From assembly GCA_004554485.1 (NCBI GenBank), contig SFLS01000004.1:1-57822 (forward strand): a DNA stretch of 57,822 bases, in the 5' to 3' direction. Under the pieces are notes generated by a model. That model was not told the origin of the DNA and did not search any database. It worked only from the letters and a program-made list of their open reading frames with translations. This DNA is from Oscillospiraceae bacterium. Lineage in GTDB: Bacteria; Bacillota; Clostridia; Oscillospirales; Ruminococcaceae. The number at the start of each line of letters is the position of its first letter. Position 1 is the stretch's first letter. A program made the translations under genes and the position numbers. Below, piece by piece: positions 15,874 through 24,479 of the stretch.

Positions 15874-16677
15874 TTACAGCTCCAGCCGCAGCCCCACACC
15901 CACCTCGGTCACCGGCAGCGCCTGCCGCAGCGCCGCCTTGGCCGCCAGGCAGACACAGTGGCAGGGATACAGCGCCATCGGCCCCTGTTCGCGCAGCAGC
16001 GCCGCCGTCCGGCGCAGCGTTTCGTCCTCCGCCAGCAGGTGGAACCCGCCCAGGATGCCGCAGACCGGCTTCCCGGTCACCCGGCGGGCCTGCGCAACGA
16101 TATTGCAGATACCGCTGTGGCTGCATCCGGTCAGCACAAACGTCCCCTCTGGGGTCCGCAGCGCCAGGGCGGTATCCTCCGTCAAAGGATCGGGCTGCCA
16201 GCCCGCGGCGGTCCGCCGCTCCCCGATAGGCTGTCCCTCAAACGGCGTTTCGCGCGGGATCTCTCCCAGAAAAACCGCGTGCCGGCTGATCACCAGCGGC
16301 CGTTTTGTCAGGGTCAGGCGGGCGCCGCCCCGCTCCAGCTCCTCGGCCGTTACCGGGCAGCCGATGTCCAGTCCGCCCGCCCGCTTGGGGAAAAAACAGT
16401 CCGGGTGGGCAATCACCTCCGTGTTTTTCAGCCAGCCCGCCTCCAGCAAAGGCCGCAGGCCTCCGGTGTGGTCGTTGTGCCCGTGGGAAAGCACCACCTG
16501 CGTCGCAGTCCTCAGGTCAATCCCCATCGCGGCGGCATTCTGCAGCAGCAGGTCGGAATAGCCCGTATCAAACAGGATCCGCCGGTCTTCGTCCTCCAGC
16601 CAGCAGCAAAGGGCCGGCTCGCCCCTGAAATATTGGTCGATATAGGTATTGTTGTCCACCAGCACCGTTATCGTCAT
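15874..16677 (-). CDS. MBL-fold metallo-hydrolase
   Basis: 267-residue cytoplasmic protein of the metallo-beta-lactamase fold. The metal motif SHGHNDHTGG is at about 64-73, with later His residues in TGCSHSGICN (about 184) and GGFHLL (about 210). The SHGH form and the TGCSHSGI block are typical of the subgroup annotated as dihydropterin-ribofuranosyl-aminobenzene-phosphate synthase-like, whose true substrates are mostly unknown. GGGGAGA precedes the ATG. It is divergent from the WYL regulator gene; no operon partner. Confidence 0.85.
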   Translation of the reverse strand: MTITVLVDNNTYIDQYFRGEPALCCWLEDEDRRILFDTGYSDLLLQNAAAMGIDLRTATQVVLSHGHNDHTGGLRPLLEAGWLKNTEVIAHPDCFFPKRAGGLDIGCPVTAEELERGGARLTLTKRPLVISRHAVFLGEIPRETPFEGQPIGERRTAAGWQPDPLTEDTALALRTPEGTFVLTGCSHSGICNIVAQARRVTGKPVCGILGGFHLLAEDETLRRTAALLREQGPMALYPCHCVCLAAKAALRQALPVTEVGVGLRLEL

Positions 16678-16786
16678 TTTGTCTCCCCGCTTTCCCGGCC
16701 GCGCCGCAGGCTCTTCCTCCCTACGCTACCACAAGCGGCGGGTCCTGTCAATGCCTGCGCTGTCCCGGTTATCGTACTCTAACCCA

Positions 16787-16815
16787 TTGTGCTTTTGCCG
16801 TCCCTGTGGTAGAAT
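16787..16815 (+). promoter_or_regulatory. Promoter of the WYL regulator operon
   Basis: -35 TTGTGC (16787-16792), 17-bp spacer, -10 TAGAAT (16810-16815). Confidence 0.65.
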
Positions 16816-16839
16816 ATACCCCGTAAAGGAGGAGTGCCC

Positions 16840-17856
16840 ATGCCCCGTTTTGCCAACCAGAAGCTGAAGTGCCTGTACCTGGTGGACTTCCTGCTGCAGA
16901 ACAGCGATGAGCAGCACGCCGTTACCGTTGCGCAGATGGCCGAATATCTGGCGCAGCGCGGCATCTCCGCCGAGCGCAAAAGCCTTTACAGCGATCTGGA
17001 GGCGCTGCGTCAGTGGGGGCTGGATGTGGAATACCGCAAATCGCCGGACAGCGGCTATTATGTTGCCAGCCGGCGGTTCCAGCTGCCGGAGCTGAAGCTG
17101 CTGGTGGACGCGGTGCAAAGCAGCAAGTTCCTTTCCCTGCGCAAAAGCAGCGAGCTGATTACCAAGCTGGAAACGCTGGCCAGCCGGTACGAGGCTCAGG
17201 CGCTGCGCCGCCAGGTCTATGTCACCCACCGCATCAAAAACATGAACGAGAGCATCTACTATAATGTAGACGCCCTGCACGGCGCCATCGCCGCCGGCAG
17301 CCGCATTACCTTCCGCTACTTCGATTGGGATCTCCGCGGCAAAAAGGAATACCGCCGCAGCGGCCAGCGGTACGAGGTCAGCCCCTGGGCGCTGCTGTGG
17401 GATGACGAAAACTATTATCTGGTGGGCTACGATGCCGCCCACGCCGAGCGCCGCCACTACCGGGTGGATAAAATGGAATCCATCCTCCAGACCGGGGAGC
17501 CCCGTCTGGGGCAGGCGCTGTTCCGTCAGTTCGACCCGGCGGAATATTCCCGCAAGGTCTTTGGTATGTACGGCGGCGAGCCGCAGCAGGTCACGCTGCG
17601 CTTCGATGCCGCCATGGCCAATATCGTCTTTGACCGTTTCGGGCGGGAGCAGATGCTGTTCCCCACCGCCGACGGCGGCTTTACCGTCACGGTGGAGGTC
17701 GTTCCCAGCCCGCAGTTTTTCGCCTGGCTCACCGGGCTGGGCCGTTCGGTACGCATTCTCGGGCCGCAGTCGGTGCAGCAGGCCTTTCTTGACCACCTGC
17801 AGCACGTTCTGTCCGCCTATGAAAGCGGCCGGCAGAGCCCGCAGCATGATGTTTAA
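16840..17856 (+). CDS. HTH/WYL-domain transcription regulator
   Basis: 338 residues. An N-terminal winged HTH (about 8-70, with AEYLAQRGISAERKSLYSDL), then a WYL domain (about 140-220, with YEVSPWALLWDDENYYLVGY and RHYRVDKM) and a C-terminal WCX-like extension (about 235-325). WYL domains bind nucleic acid or nucleotide-type ligands and control many stress and defence genes. AAAGGAGG lies seven bases ahead of the ATG; an in-frame GTG two codons earlier overlaps that site and is rejected. The lipid kinase gene follows after 12 bases, so the two are probably co-transcribed. Confidence 0.9.
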   Translation: MPRFANQKLKCLYLVDFLLQNSDEQHAVTVAQMAEYLAQRGISAERKSLYSDLEALRQWGLDVEYRKSPDSGYYVASRRFQLPELKLLVDAVQSSKFLSLRKSSELITKLETLASRYEAQALRRQVYVTHRIKNMNESIYYNVDALHGAIAAGSRITFRYFDWDLRGKKEYRRSGQRYEVSPWALLWDDENYYLVGYDAAHAERRHYRVDKMESILQTGEPRLGQALFRQFDPAEYSRKVFGMYGGEPQQVTLRFDAAMANIVFDRFGREQMLFPTADGGFTVTVEVVPSPQFFAWLTGLGRSVRILGPQSVQQAFLDHLQHVLSAYESGRQSPQHDV

Positions 17857-17868
17857 GGAGAAAAGTCT

Positions 17869-18750
17869 ATGAGAAAGCTTCTGTTGATCATCAATCCCGT
17901 GGCCGGACGCAACCAGGCGCAGGCCGATCTGTTCAAAATGGTTCGGGTGTTTGCCGAACACGACTGTGAAGTAACCGTCTACCCCACCCGGGGGCCGCAG
18001 GACTGCACCCGCAAGGTGCTGGCGGACGCCGGCCGGTTCGATCTGGTGGTCTGCTGCGGCGGCGACGGCACCCTGAACGAGATGGTCAGCGGCATGATGC
18101 AGCGGGAGGAGCCTGTTCCGATGGGCTACATTCCCCTTGGCTCCACCAATGATTTTGCCGCCAGCCTGCACCTTCCCTCCCATGTGGAGGAAGCCGCCCT
18201 GCGCTGTGTGGAGGGTACCGCTTTCCACATGGATGTCGGCTCGCTGAACGACCGCTATTTCAACTATATCGCCGCCTTCGGCGCCTTCACCGAGGCCAGC
18301 TACGCCACCCCCCAGCAGATCAAAAACGCACTGGGACATCTGGCATATATCCTGGAAGGCGTCAAAAGTCTGGGGCGGCTGCAGCCCATCCACGTCCGCA
18401 TCACCGCCGACGGCGAGACCTTCGAGGAGGACTACCTGTTCGGCGCCGTCACCAATACCGTTTCCCTGGGCGGCGTTCTGCGGCTGGACCCCAGCCGGGT
18501 GCTGCTGGATGACGGTATGTACGAGCTGCTGCTGGTCAAAAACCCCCAGAATCCCGCCGAAGCGCAGGCCATGCTGAGCGCCCTGATGCTGCAGAATTAC
18601 GACGGGCCGCTGGTGCGTATGCTCCGCGCCTCCGATATCCTTTTCGAAAGCAATCACGAGATCAGCTGGACCATCGACGGCGAATTCGGCGGCTCCTTCA
18701 GCACCACCCACATCCTCAACAATAAAAACGCCGTCACGCTGATGGTCTAA
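17869..18750 (+). CDS. Diacylglycerol kinase family lipid kinase
   Basis: 293 residues. The start KLLLIINPVAGR, the catalytic-domain motif CCGGDGTLNEMVSG (about 64-77) and PLGSTNDFAASL (about 92) place it in the DAGK/YegS/BmrU family, which phosphorylates diacylglycerol or related lipids at the inner membrane face. The C-terminal lobe ends in IDGEFGG. AAGGAG precedes the ATG. Downstream partner of the WYL regulator. Its last four bases overlap the 3' end of a small gene on the other strand. Confidence 0.9.
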   Translation: MRKLLLIINPVAGRNQAQADLFKMVRVFAEHDCEVTVYPTRGPQDCTRKVLADAGRFDLVVCCGGDGTLNEMVSGMMQREEPVPMGYIPLGSTNDFAASLHLPSHVEEAALRCVEGTAFHMDVGSLNDRYFNYIAAFGAFTEASYATPQQIKNALGHLAYILEGVKSLGRLQPIHVRITADGETFEEDYLFGAVTNTVSLGGVLRLDPSRVLLDDGMYELLLVKNPQNPAEAQAMLSALMLQNYDGPLVRMLRASDILFESNHEISWTIDGEFGGSFSTTHILNNKNAVTLMV

Positions 18751-18869
18751 GCGATCAGCTGTGCCAGATCCTCCCGGGCCTCCCGCTCGTTGTCGGCGGA
18801 AAACAGGAACCGTCCCCGGTCGTCGTACACCTCGATATGGCCCCGCACGCATTTCAGCTCATAGTTCAT
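18747..18869 (-). CDS. Small 40-residue protein of unknown function
   Basis: Starts MNYELKCVRGHIEVYDDRGR and ends REDLAQLIA; charged, no membrane segment, predicted beta-beta-alpha. AAAAAGGAG ten bases ahead of the ATG and a TATAAT box about 35 bases upstream make it a credible gene. It is convergent with the lipid kinase gene, with a four-base overlap of the stop codons (18747-18750). The short H-x-EVYD-x-x-G-F-x-FSAD pattern resembles small proteins seen in related Clostridia, but I cannot name a family. Confidence 0.7.
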   Translation of the reverse strand: MNYELKCVRGHIEVYDDRGRFLFSADNEREAREDLAQLIA

Positions 18870-18903
18870 TTTCCACACGCTCCTTTTTCGGTTCTATGCT
18901 TCT

Positions 18904-18932
18904 ATTATAGAAAAAGGAGTGTCCCATAATCA
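18904..18932 (-). promoter_or_regulatory. Promoter of the 40-residue protein gene
   Basis: Minus strand: -10 TATAAT (18904-18909), 17-bp spacer, weak -35 TGATTA (18927-18932). Confidence 0.45.
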
Positions 18933-18962
18933 GGACTTATCTCTTTGTGAAAGGAACCCCTT

Positions 18963-19814
18963 ATGCACGCACCGATCCTGCAAAAAGAAACGCTTGCCCC
19001 CGGCATTACCCGCATGGTGGTCGCGGCGCCCCAGGTGGCCGCCCATGCCGCCGTCGGGCAGTTTGTCATTCTGCGCGCCGTCCCCGAAGGGGAGCGCATC
19101 CCGCTGACCATCGCCGATTTTGACGCAGCCGCCGGGACCGTCACCGTCATCTACCAGGTGGTGGGCGGCACCACCCTGCTGCTGGATTCCCTCCTCCCCG
19201 GCGACTGCCTGCCCACCTTTGCGGGCCCGCTGGGGCGGCCCAGCGAGGTCGCCGGCTTTGCCCGCGCCGCTGTCATTGGCGGCGGTCTTGGCTGCGCCAT
19301 CGCCCTGCCCACCGCCGCTGCGCTGACCCGACAGGGCTGCCGCGTTACCGTTATCGCCGGCTTCCGCAGCCGGCAGCAGGTTATTCTGGAGCAGGAAATG
19401 GCCGCCGCCTGCGAGCGTTTTCTGCTCTGCACCGATGATGGCTCCGCCGGCGAAAAGGGCTTTGTCACCGGCCGGCTGGAGCGGCTTCTGCAGGCCGGGG
19501 AACCCTTTGATACCGTCTTTGCCGTCGGGCCGCTGCCGATGATGCAGGCGGTCAGCGAGCTGACCGCCCGTTACAATACCCCCTGTACCGTCAGCATGAA
19601 TCCCATCATGATCGACGGCACCGGTATGTGCGGCTGCTGCCGCCTTACCGTGGGCGGGCAGGTGCGGTTCGCCTGCGTGGACGGCCCGGAATTTGACGGC
19701 CATCAGGTGGATTTTGCCGAAGCCATCCGCCGCAGCCGTCTGTACCGCAGTCAGGAGCAGGCCGCCCGGGAGGCCGCCTGCCGCCTGCTGGAAAGGGGGC
19801 CGTCTTATGAATAA
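18963..19814 (+). CDS. nfnA: NADH-dependent ferredoxin:NADP+ oxidoreductase small subunit (NfnA-like)
   Basis: 283 residues; FAD and NAD(P)-binding reductase with a C-terminal [2Fe-2S] site. Visible: an FNR-like beta barrel (1-95), the nucleotide motif AAVIGGGLGCAIALP (about 101-115), AVGPLPMMQAV, and the cysteine cluster DGTGMCGCC ... RFACVDGPEFDGHQVDF (about 217-243). With the GltA-like partner it would form the electron-bifurcating transhydrogenase linking NADPH, NADH and ferredoxin. The two coding regions overlap by eight bases. A sole PyrK/sulfide-dehydrogenase-like role is less likely given the partner. Confidence 0.9.
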   Translation: MHAPILQKETLAPGITRMVVAAPQVAAHAAVGQFVILRAVPEGERIPLTIADFDAAAGTVTVIYQVVGGTTLLLDSLLPGDCLPTFAGPLGRPSEVAGFARAAVIGGGLGCAIALPTAAALTRQGCRVTVIAGFRSRQQVILEQEMAAACERFLLCTDDGSAGEKGFVTGRLERLLQAGEPFDTVFAVGPLPMMQAVSELTARYNTPCTVSMNPIMIDGTGMCGCCRLTVGGQVRFACVDGPEFDGHQVDFAEAIRRSRLYRSQEQAAREAACRLLERGPSYE

Positions 19815-21216
19815 AAACCCGAATCTTTCCCCCACCGCTGCCCCCATGCCGGTGCAGGCCCCTGCCCGGCGCGCCCGCAACTTTGAGGAAGTCGCGCTGG
19901 GTTATGAGCAAGCTGCCGCCATCGGGGAGGCCCGCCGCTGTCTGGGCTGCGCCAACGCGCCCTGCCGGACCGGCTGCCCCGTGGGGGTACGCATCCCGGA
20001 GTTTATCGCGAAGGTCGCCGAGGGCGACTTTGCCGCCGCCTGGGAGCTTCTTTCGGCCGAAAATTCCCTGCCCGCCGTCTGCGGCCGGGTCTGCCCGCAG
20101 GAAAACCAGTGCCAGGCCGTCTGCGTCCGGGGCAAAAAGGGCGAAAGCGTCGCCATCGGCCGGCTGGAGCGCTTTGTGGCGGACTGGCACCGCACCCAAG
20201 CGGGAGCCGCCCCCGCCGTTCCCCCTGCCAACGGGGTCTCGGTGGCGGTAGTCGGCTCCGGGCCGGCGGGCCTGGCCTGCGCCGGGGAGCTGGCCCGCAT
20301 GGGCTACGCCGTCACCGTCTACGAGGCGCTGCACACCCCCGGCGGGGTGCTGGCCTACGGCATCCCCGCCTTCCGCCTGCCCAAATCCATCCTCTCGGAG
20401 GAGATCGCCGCCCTGACCGCCATGGGCGTTACCCTGCAAACCGATACCGTCATCGGCCGCACCGTTGGGGTGCAGGAGCTGCTGCAAAGCGGCTTTTCCG
20501 CTGTTTTTCTGGGCAGCGGGGCCGGTCTGCCCCACTTTATGGGCATCCCGGGCGAAACGCTCTGCGGCGTTTTTTCCGCCAATGAATGGCTCACCCGCAT
20601 CAACCTGATGCACGCCGCAGACCCCGGCGCCATGACCCCGCTGATGCCCGCCCGCCGCGTGGTGGTGGTCGGCGGCGGCAACGTAGCTATGGATGCCGCC
20701 CGGTGCGCCCTGCGCTGTGGGGCGGAAGTGACCGTGGTGTACCGCCGCGGCCGGGAGGAGCTGCCGGCCCGCGCCGAGGAGATCGAACACGCCGAAGAGG
20801 AGGGGGTCTGCTTCCGGCTGCTGGCCAATCCGGTGGAGGTGCTAGGCGATGAAAACGGCTTTGTCAGCGGCATTTGCTGCGATACCATGTTGCTGGGCGA
20901 GCCGGATGAAAGCGGCCGCCGCCGTCCGGTGGCACAGCCGGGGGCGCAGTTCACCCTGCCCTGCGACGCCGTCATCATGGCCATCGGCACCACCCCCAAT
21001 CCCCTGCTGCACCGCACCACGCCCGGTCTGCAGGCCGACCGCCGCGGGCGGCTGATTACCGGCGAGGGCTGCTGCCGGACCTCGGTCCCCGGCGTGTTTG
21101 CCGGCGGAGACGCCGTGACCGGTGCCGCGACCGTCATCCAGGCCATGGGCGCCGGACGGCAGGCCGCCCGGGAAATCGACCGTTACATCAAGGAGAAAAG
21201 CCATGCAGATCATTGA
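19807..21216 (+). CDS. nfnB: NADPH-dependent glutamate synthase-like / NfnB large subunit
   Basis: 469 residues; iron-sulfur flavoprotein. The N-terminal ferredoxin-like domain has CLGCANAPCRTGCPVG and CGRVCPQENQCQAVCV (two [4Fe-4S] clusters), followed by FAD motif VAVVGSGPAGLACA (about 140), the NADP motif VVVVGGGNVAMDAAR (about 283) and GVFAGGDAVTGAATVIQAMG at the end. The start ATG at 19807 (AAAGGGGG upstream) overlaps the end of nfnA. No gltB large subunit is near, so Nfn is preferred over glutamate synthase. Overlaps the acyltransferase gene by 14 bases. Confidence 0.92.
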   Translation: MNKNPNLSPTAAPMPVQAPARRARNFEEVALGYEQAAAIGEARRCLGCANAPCRTGCPVGVRIPEFIAKVAEGDFAAAWELLSAENSLPAVCGRVCPQENQCQAVCVRGKKGESVAIGRLERFVADWHRTQAGAAPAVPPANGVSVAVVGSGPAGLACAGELARMGYAVTVYEALHTPGGVLAYGIPAFRLPKSILSEEIAALTAMGVTLQTDTVIGRTVGVQELLQSGFSAVFLGSGAGLPHFMGIPGETLCGVFSANEWLTRINLMHAADPGAMTPLMPARRVVVVGGGNVAMDAARCALRCGAEVTVVYRRGREELPARAEEIEHAEEEGVCFRLLANPVEVLGDENGFVSGICCDTMLLGEPDESGRRRPVAQPGAQFTLPCDAVIMAIGTTPNPLLHRTTPGLQADRRGRLITGEGCCRTSVPGVFAGGDAVTGAATVIQAMGAGRQAAREIDRYIKEKSHADH

Positions 21217-21844
21217 TCCGGAGCGCTGGGAGCGCCGGGAGCATTACCGGATGTTTTCCTCCCAGCAGTTCCCTTATCTGGGCGTTACCTTCCGGCTGGA
21301 TGTCACCGCGCTGCACCGCTATTGCAAACAGCACGGCGTCAGCTTCTACTACGCGCTGTGCTGGCTCACCGTCCGGGCGATGGAACCCATCGATAATTTT
21401 CATTACCGCATCCGGGGCGATCAGATCCTCCGGGTGGATTCGCTGATCCCCAGCTTTACCGACCTGCACCCCGGCAGTGAGCTGTTCCACATCGTCACCC
21501 TGCCGATGGAAGCGGAGCTGGATGAATTCTGCCGCAAGGCGGCCCAAAAAAGCGCAGCGCAAAGCGGACTGCTGGACCAGACGGACGAGCAGATGGAGGG
21601 GCTGATTTATCTGAGCTGCCTGCCCTGGCTGGATTTTACCGGGGTGCTGAACAACCGGGAGGGCCCCGACGACGGCACGCCGCAGGTCATTTGGGGAAAG
21701 TACCGCCGGGAGCCGGACGGGCGGCTGACCCTCCCCTATTCCATAGACGCCAACCACCGGCTGATGGACGGGCTGCATTTGGGAAAATTTGCGGAGAACC
21801 TGCAAACGCTATTGGAGGGCGTGGAGCAAAACCCCTCCCACTAA
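21203..21844 (+). CDS. Chloramphenicol acetyltransferase-like acyltransferase
   Basis: 213 residues, the usual length of type A CAT. The family blocks are present: REHYRMFSSQQFPYLGVTF at the start, SFYYALCWLTVRA, FHYRIRGDQI, and the C-terminal catalytic motif NHRLMDG, in which the catalytic His and the Asp-Gly are kept while the usual first His of HHxxxDG is Asn. CAT-fold enzymes acetylate many small alcohols, so antibiotic resistance should not be assumed. AAGGAG precedes the ATG inside nfnB (14-base overlap), so it is translationally coupled to the redox operon, an odd pairing. Confidence 0.85.
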   Translation: MQIIDPERWERREHYRMFSSQQFPYLGVTFRLDVTALHRYCKQHGVSFYYALCWLTVRAMEPIDNFHYRIRGDQILRVDSLIPSFTDLHPGSELFHIVTLPMEAELDEFCRKAAQKSAAQSGLLDQTDEQMEGLIYLSCLPWLDFTGVLNNREGPDDGTPQVIWGKYRREPDGRLTLPYSIDANHRLMDGLHLGKFAENLQTLLEGVEQNPSH

Positions 21845-21974
21845 TAGGGGCAAAACGGGGCTTTTTTGCAGTGATTTGGTACAGATCACACATTTTTTAA
21901 GAGAAAGTTTACAAGTGACGCACAAAGAATGGAATAATCAGGCGAAAACAGGATATTTTTGACGTAAACTATGG

Positions 21975-22011
21975 TATAAAAAAACTCCCCCCGTGGGGGA
22001 GTTTTTTTATA
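21975..22011. terminator. Bidirectional terminator between the acyltransferase and surface-protein genes
   Basis: Stem AAAAAAACTCCCCC / GGGGGAGTTTTTTT with a CGT loop; T-tracts on both strands. Confidence 0.88.
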
Positions 22012-22023
22012 CCGGTTTTACTA

Positions 22024-23190
22024 TTATTTTTTGCGGAGAACAGCAGCGGAACCGAGAAGCGCCATAACCGCAGCCGCGGCGGCCACGCCGACAAAGTCAT
22101 TGGCGCCGGTGGCGGGGTTGGCAGGCTTTTCGGTGGTCGTGGTGGTAGTGTTGTCATTGTCGGGAACAATGATGACGATGGTATTATCGACTACTTTGCC
22201 GTTCCTGATGACCTTGCCATCAGCCAGGTAGTTTTTAATACTATCCGTGTCAGTGAAGGTACCGCCGGAGATTTTGACAGTCGCAGCGGACTCCTTGTGA
22301 ATTGTTCCGGTAAGTGAACCACCGGTAACAGTAACACCAATCTGAGCCGTGACATCTTCAGGATTATTCTGCGGATTGCTTTCGTAAATCGCTGCAGCGC
22401 CAGTCAGCTCGCCGCCATTCACATTGACAGTGATCTCATGCTTAGTGGTATGCTGGGAAACTGCAATAGCTGCACCAACGGTGGTGGGACCACCGCCATT
22501 GGGGGTAACCACTACGGGACTTGCAGTCGCAGTAATAGTACCGCCAGTAACATTCAAAGTACCTGCTCTCATCTCAATACCGGAACCACCAGAGATGGAG
22601 CCGCCATTGATGTTCAGCTTACCAATTTGGGGGTGATAGATACCTGCGTCCTTGCCAGTGATCTCACCGCCATTAATAGTGATAGTCGTGGGAGCAAAAT
22701 CGGGAGTGCCATTGGTCTCATTGCCATTACCGGAGATTCCGCTTCCGACTTCACCATTCGCAGCGCCGCCGTTCATGGTGAATTTTGCATCTGTTCCGCC
22801 AACAACAATACCATAACCCTTGCCCTCAAATGCACCACTCGTAAGCGTCACATCTGCACCACCAAGAATCCACATGGCAATCCCCTCTTCACCGTTACAA
22901 ACCACCTTGCCGGTTTTTGCCTCGGAACTATCGATGATTTCAAGAGTTCCCTTAACTAAAAGTGTCCAAGTTGCATTAGAAGAGATAGAATATCCATTCA
23001 GATCAAGTTTGGTTGCTTGTATCCCACCACCATAGTTGATTTTGGCAGAGTCCGCCAAAGTAACATCATCCTTCAGGGTGATTACGCCATTTACTGCTGC
23101 GGGCAGGGCAGTATCCGCCGCCATCGCGGTGACCGGCAACATGACGGCTACCATCAGCAGCGCCAGTGCCATTGCCAAAAACTTCTTCAT
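22024..23190 (-). CDS. Secreted, wall-anchored beta-helix-like surface protein
   Basis: 388 residues. Signal peptide 1-24 (MKKFLAMALALLMVAVMLPV then AMAAD). Residues about 40-330 hold irregular repeats of the form G-G-x-I/V-T/S-G (INGGEITGKDAGIY, INGGSISGGSGIEM, VTGGTITATA), as in right-handed beta-helix surface proteins. A Thr run and PANPATGANDFVG, a hydrophobic segment and RKK form an NPxTG-type sortase tail. The start at 23190 follows AAAAGGAGAGG. The gene is visibly AT-richer than its neighbours. Possible carbohydrate or host binding; no enzyme motif is seen. Monocistronic. Confidence 0.85.
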   Translation of the reverse strand: MKKFLAMALALLMVAVMLPVTAMAADTALPAAVNGVITLKDDVTLADSAKINYGGGIQATKLDLNGYSISSNATWTLLVKGTLEIIDSSEAKTGKVVCNGEEGIAMWILGGADVTLTSGAFEGKGYGIVVGGTDAKFTMNGGAANGEVGSGISGNGNETNGTPDFAPTTITINGGEITGKDAGIYHPQIGKLNINGGSISGGSGIEMRAGTLNVTGGTITATASPVVVTPNGGGPTTVGAAIAVSQHTTKHEITVNVNGGELTGAAAIYESNPQNNPEDVTAQIGVTVTGGSLTGTIHKESAATVKISGGTFTDTDSIKNYLADGKVIRNGKVVDNTIVIIVPDNDNTTTTTTEKPANPATGANDFVGVAAAAAVMALLGSAAVLRKK

Positions 23191-23230
23191 GCTATTATCC
23201 TCTCCTTTTCTTTTTTGCCCGACAGAGGAG

Positions 23231-23271
23231 TTCATGTTTGCACGCAAACATGAATTGCCCCGGGGGCAATT
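23231..23271 (-). promoter_or_regulatory. Two hairpins in the leader of the surface-protein gene
   Basis: A 10-bp stem TTCATGTTTG / CAAACATGAA with a 4-nt loop (23231-23254) and an adjacent palindrome AATTGCCCC-G-GGGGCAATT (23253-23271) sharing two bases. They lie 40-80 bases before the start codon; a TATACT box is just upstream on the minus strand (about 23283-23288). Could control stability or translation. Confidence 0.5.
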
Positions 23272-23381
23272 GTTAATTTGGTAAGTATAGGTTATTCTAT
23301 CTTAAAAACAAAGTCAATAGCGCGCTATGAAATGTATGGAAATCTTCTATTTTCGACAGAAAGTTCCATATTGTTACGCCC

Positions 23382-24230
23382 TCATTTTTCAATAAAGCGC
23401 GCCGGTCGGTAGCCTTCAAAGATCACCGCGTCAAACCGCGCCAGCGCCAGCGGCTCCTTTTCCTGCTGCCGTACCGTCCAGGCTACGCAGGGGGTGTGCC
23501 ACAGCCGGCGGCTGAGCGCCAGCAGGTGGGTCTTTTCCGCCGTCAGGTAGTTGTAGGCAATAAAATCCGGCTTCAGCAGCCAGTTGTACAGGATCTCCTG
23601 CGACAGCCAGGTGGGCAGCGAATTGTGCCGCATCCCCGTCTCGCCGGTCACATAGCGGTCGGCCAGCAGCCCCCGGGTGATTTCCGGGTGGTTTTTCTGC
23701 ATCCAGCGGATCACCAGCGGGTGGAAGGATTCCACGCAGTATTCGCCGGCGTAGTCCTTCAGCTCCTCCATCATTGCCGTGCAAAGGGCGGCGTAGTTTT
23801 TCTGGTACTTCACCTCGATGATCAGCGGGATGCGCCCGCCGACGATTTCCAGCACCTGCGAAAACAGCGGGATACGCTCCTCTGTTCCCAGCAGACGGTA
23901 TTCCAGCAGCTCATCATAGCTTTTTTCCTCCACCCGGCCGCTCACCCCGCAGACGCGGTCCAGCGTATCGTCGTGGAAAACGGCCAGCTGCCCGTCCGTG
24001 GTCAGGTGCAGGTCCAGCTCGATGCCGTAGCCCGCCTCCACCGCCCGCCGGAAGGCCGCCAGGCTGTTTTCCGGGATCCCGGCAGCAGCGTCGTGCAGGC
24101 CGCGGTGGGCGTATCTTCTGCCGCAAAAACGGCGCATCTTCTCCCCGGCGTCGGCGGCGGGGCGGATTGCCAGCGCCGTCAGCAAAAACAGCAGCGCGGC
24201 ACAAGCCGCCAAAATCAGCACAATTTTCAC
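23382..24230 (-). CDS. Glycerophosphodiester phosphodiesterase family protein, membrane-anchored
   Basis: 282 residues. An N-terminal hydrophobic segment (3-22), then the GDPD TIM-barrel: YAHRGLHD (about 40), IPENSLAAFRRAVEAGYGIELDLHLTTDGQLAVFHDDTLDR (catalytic His pair and metal Glu/Asp) and IIEVKYQ. It should hydrolyse glycerophosphodiesters or lipid head groups at the outer membrane face. The GTG start at 24230 has GAGGTG six bases ahead; longer in-frame starts lie upstream of the promoter and are excluded. Transcribed alone. Confidence 0.9.
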   Translation of the reverse strand: MKIVLILAACAALLFLLTALAIRPAADAGEKMRRFCGRRYAHRGLHDAAAGIPENSLAAFRRAVEAGYGIELDLHLTTDGQLAVFHDDTLDRVCGVSGRVEEKSYDELLEYRLLGTEERIPLFSQVLEIVGGRIPLIIEVKYQKNYAALCTAMMEELKDYAGEYCVESFHPLVIRWMQKNHPEITRGLLADRYVTGETGMRHNSLPTWLSQEILYNWLLKPDFIAYNYLTAEKTHLLALSRRLWHTPCVAWTVRQQEKEPLALARFDAVIFEGYRPARFIEK

Positions 24231-24315
24231 GCAAAGCACCTCTTTCTTTCGGCAGATTCCGCAGCGGGCGGGCAGTCCCGCAGGGCTTTCTCCCGCTGTT
24301 CCTGTCTTTTTTATT

Positions 24316-24344
24316 ATTATAGCGCCAAAAGCCCCCCAATGCAA
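24316..24344 (-). promoter_or_regulatory. Promoter of the phosphodiesterase gene
   Basis: Minus strand: -35 TTGCAT (24339-24344), 17-bp spacer, -10 TATAAT (24316-24321). Confidence 0.75.
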
Positions 24345-24362
24345 AGCCCCCGGGGGCAGAAG

Positions 24363-24392
24363 AAACGCCGCTGCCCTGCGGCAGCGGCGTTT
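24363..24392 (-). terminator. Terminator of the small XRE regulator
   Basis: Perfect 13-bp stem AAACGCCGCTGCC / GGCAGCGGCGTTT with a 4-nt loop, followed on the minus strand by TTTCTTCT. Confidence 0.7.
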
Positions 24393-24479
24393 CGGCTTCA
24401 TTCCCAGTCTTCTTGGGGATGGAGCCGCCGGCGGCGGAGGTTCCCCCCTGCCGCATTTTTTGCCTGGACGGACACGAGC

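Noticed and set aside
19807..21216. Glutamate synthase small subunit (gltD)
   Set aside because: The partner gene is an NfnA-type reductase and no gltB is present, so the bifurcating transhydrogenase is the better reading.
21203..21844. Antibiotic resistance gene for chloramphenicol
   Set aside because: The CAT fold alone does not show resistance; the first His of the HHxxxDG motif is changed and the gene sits in a metabolic operon with normal codon use.
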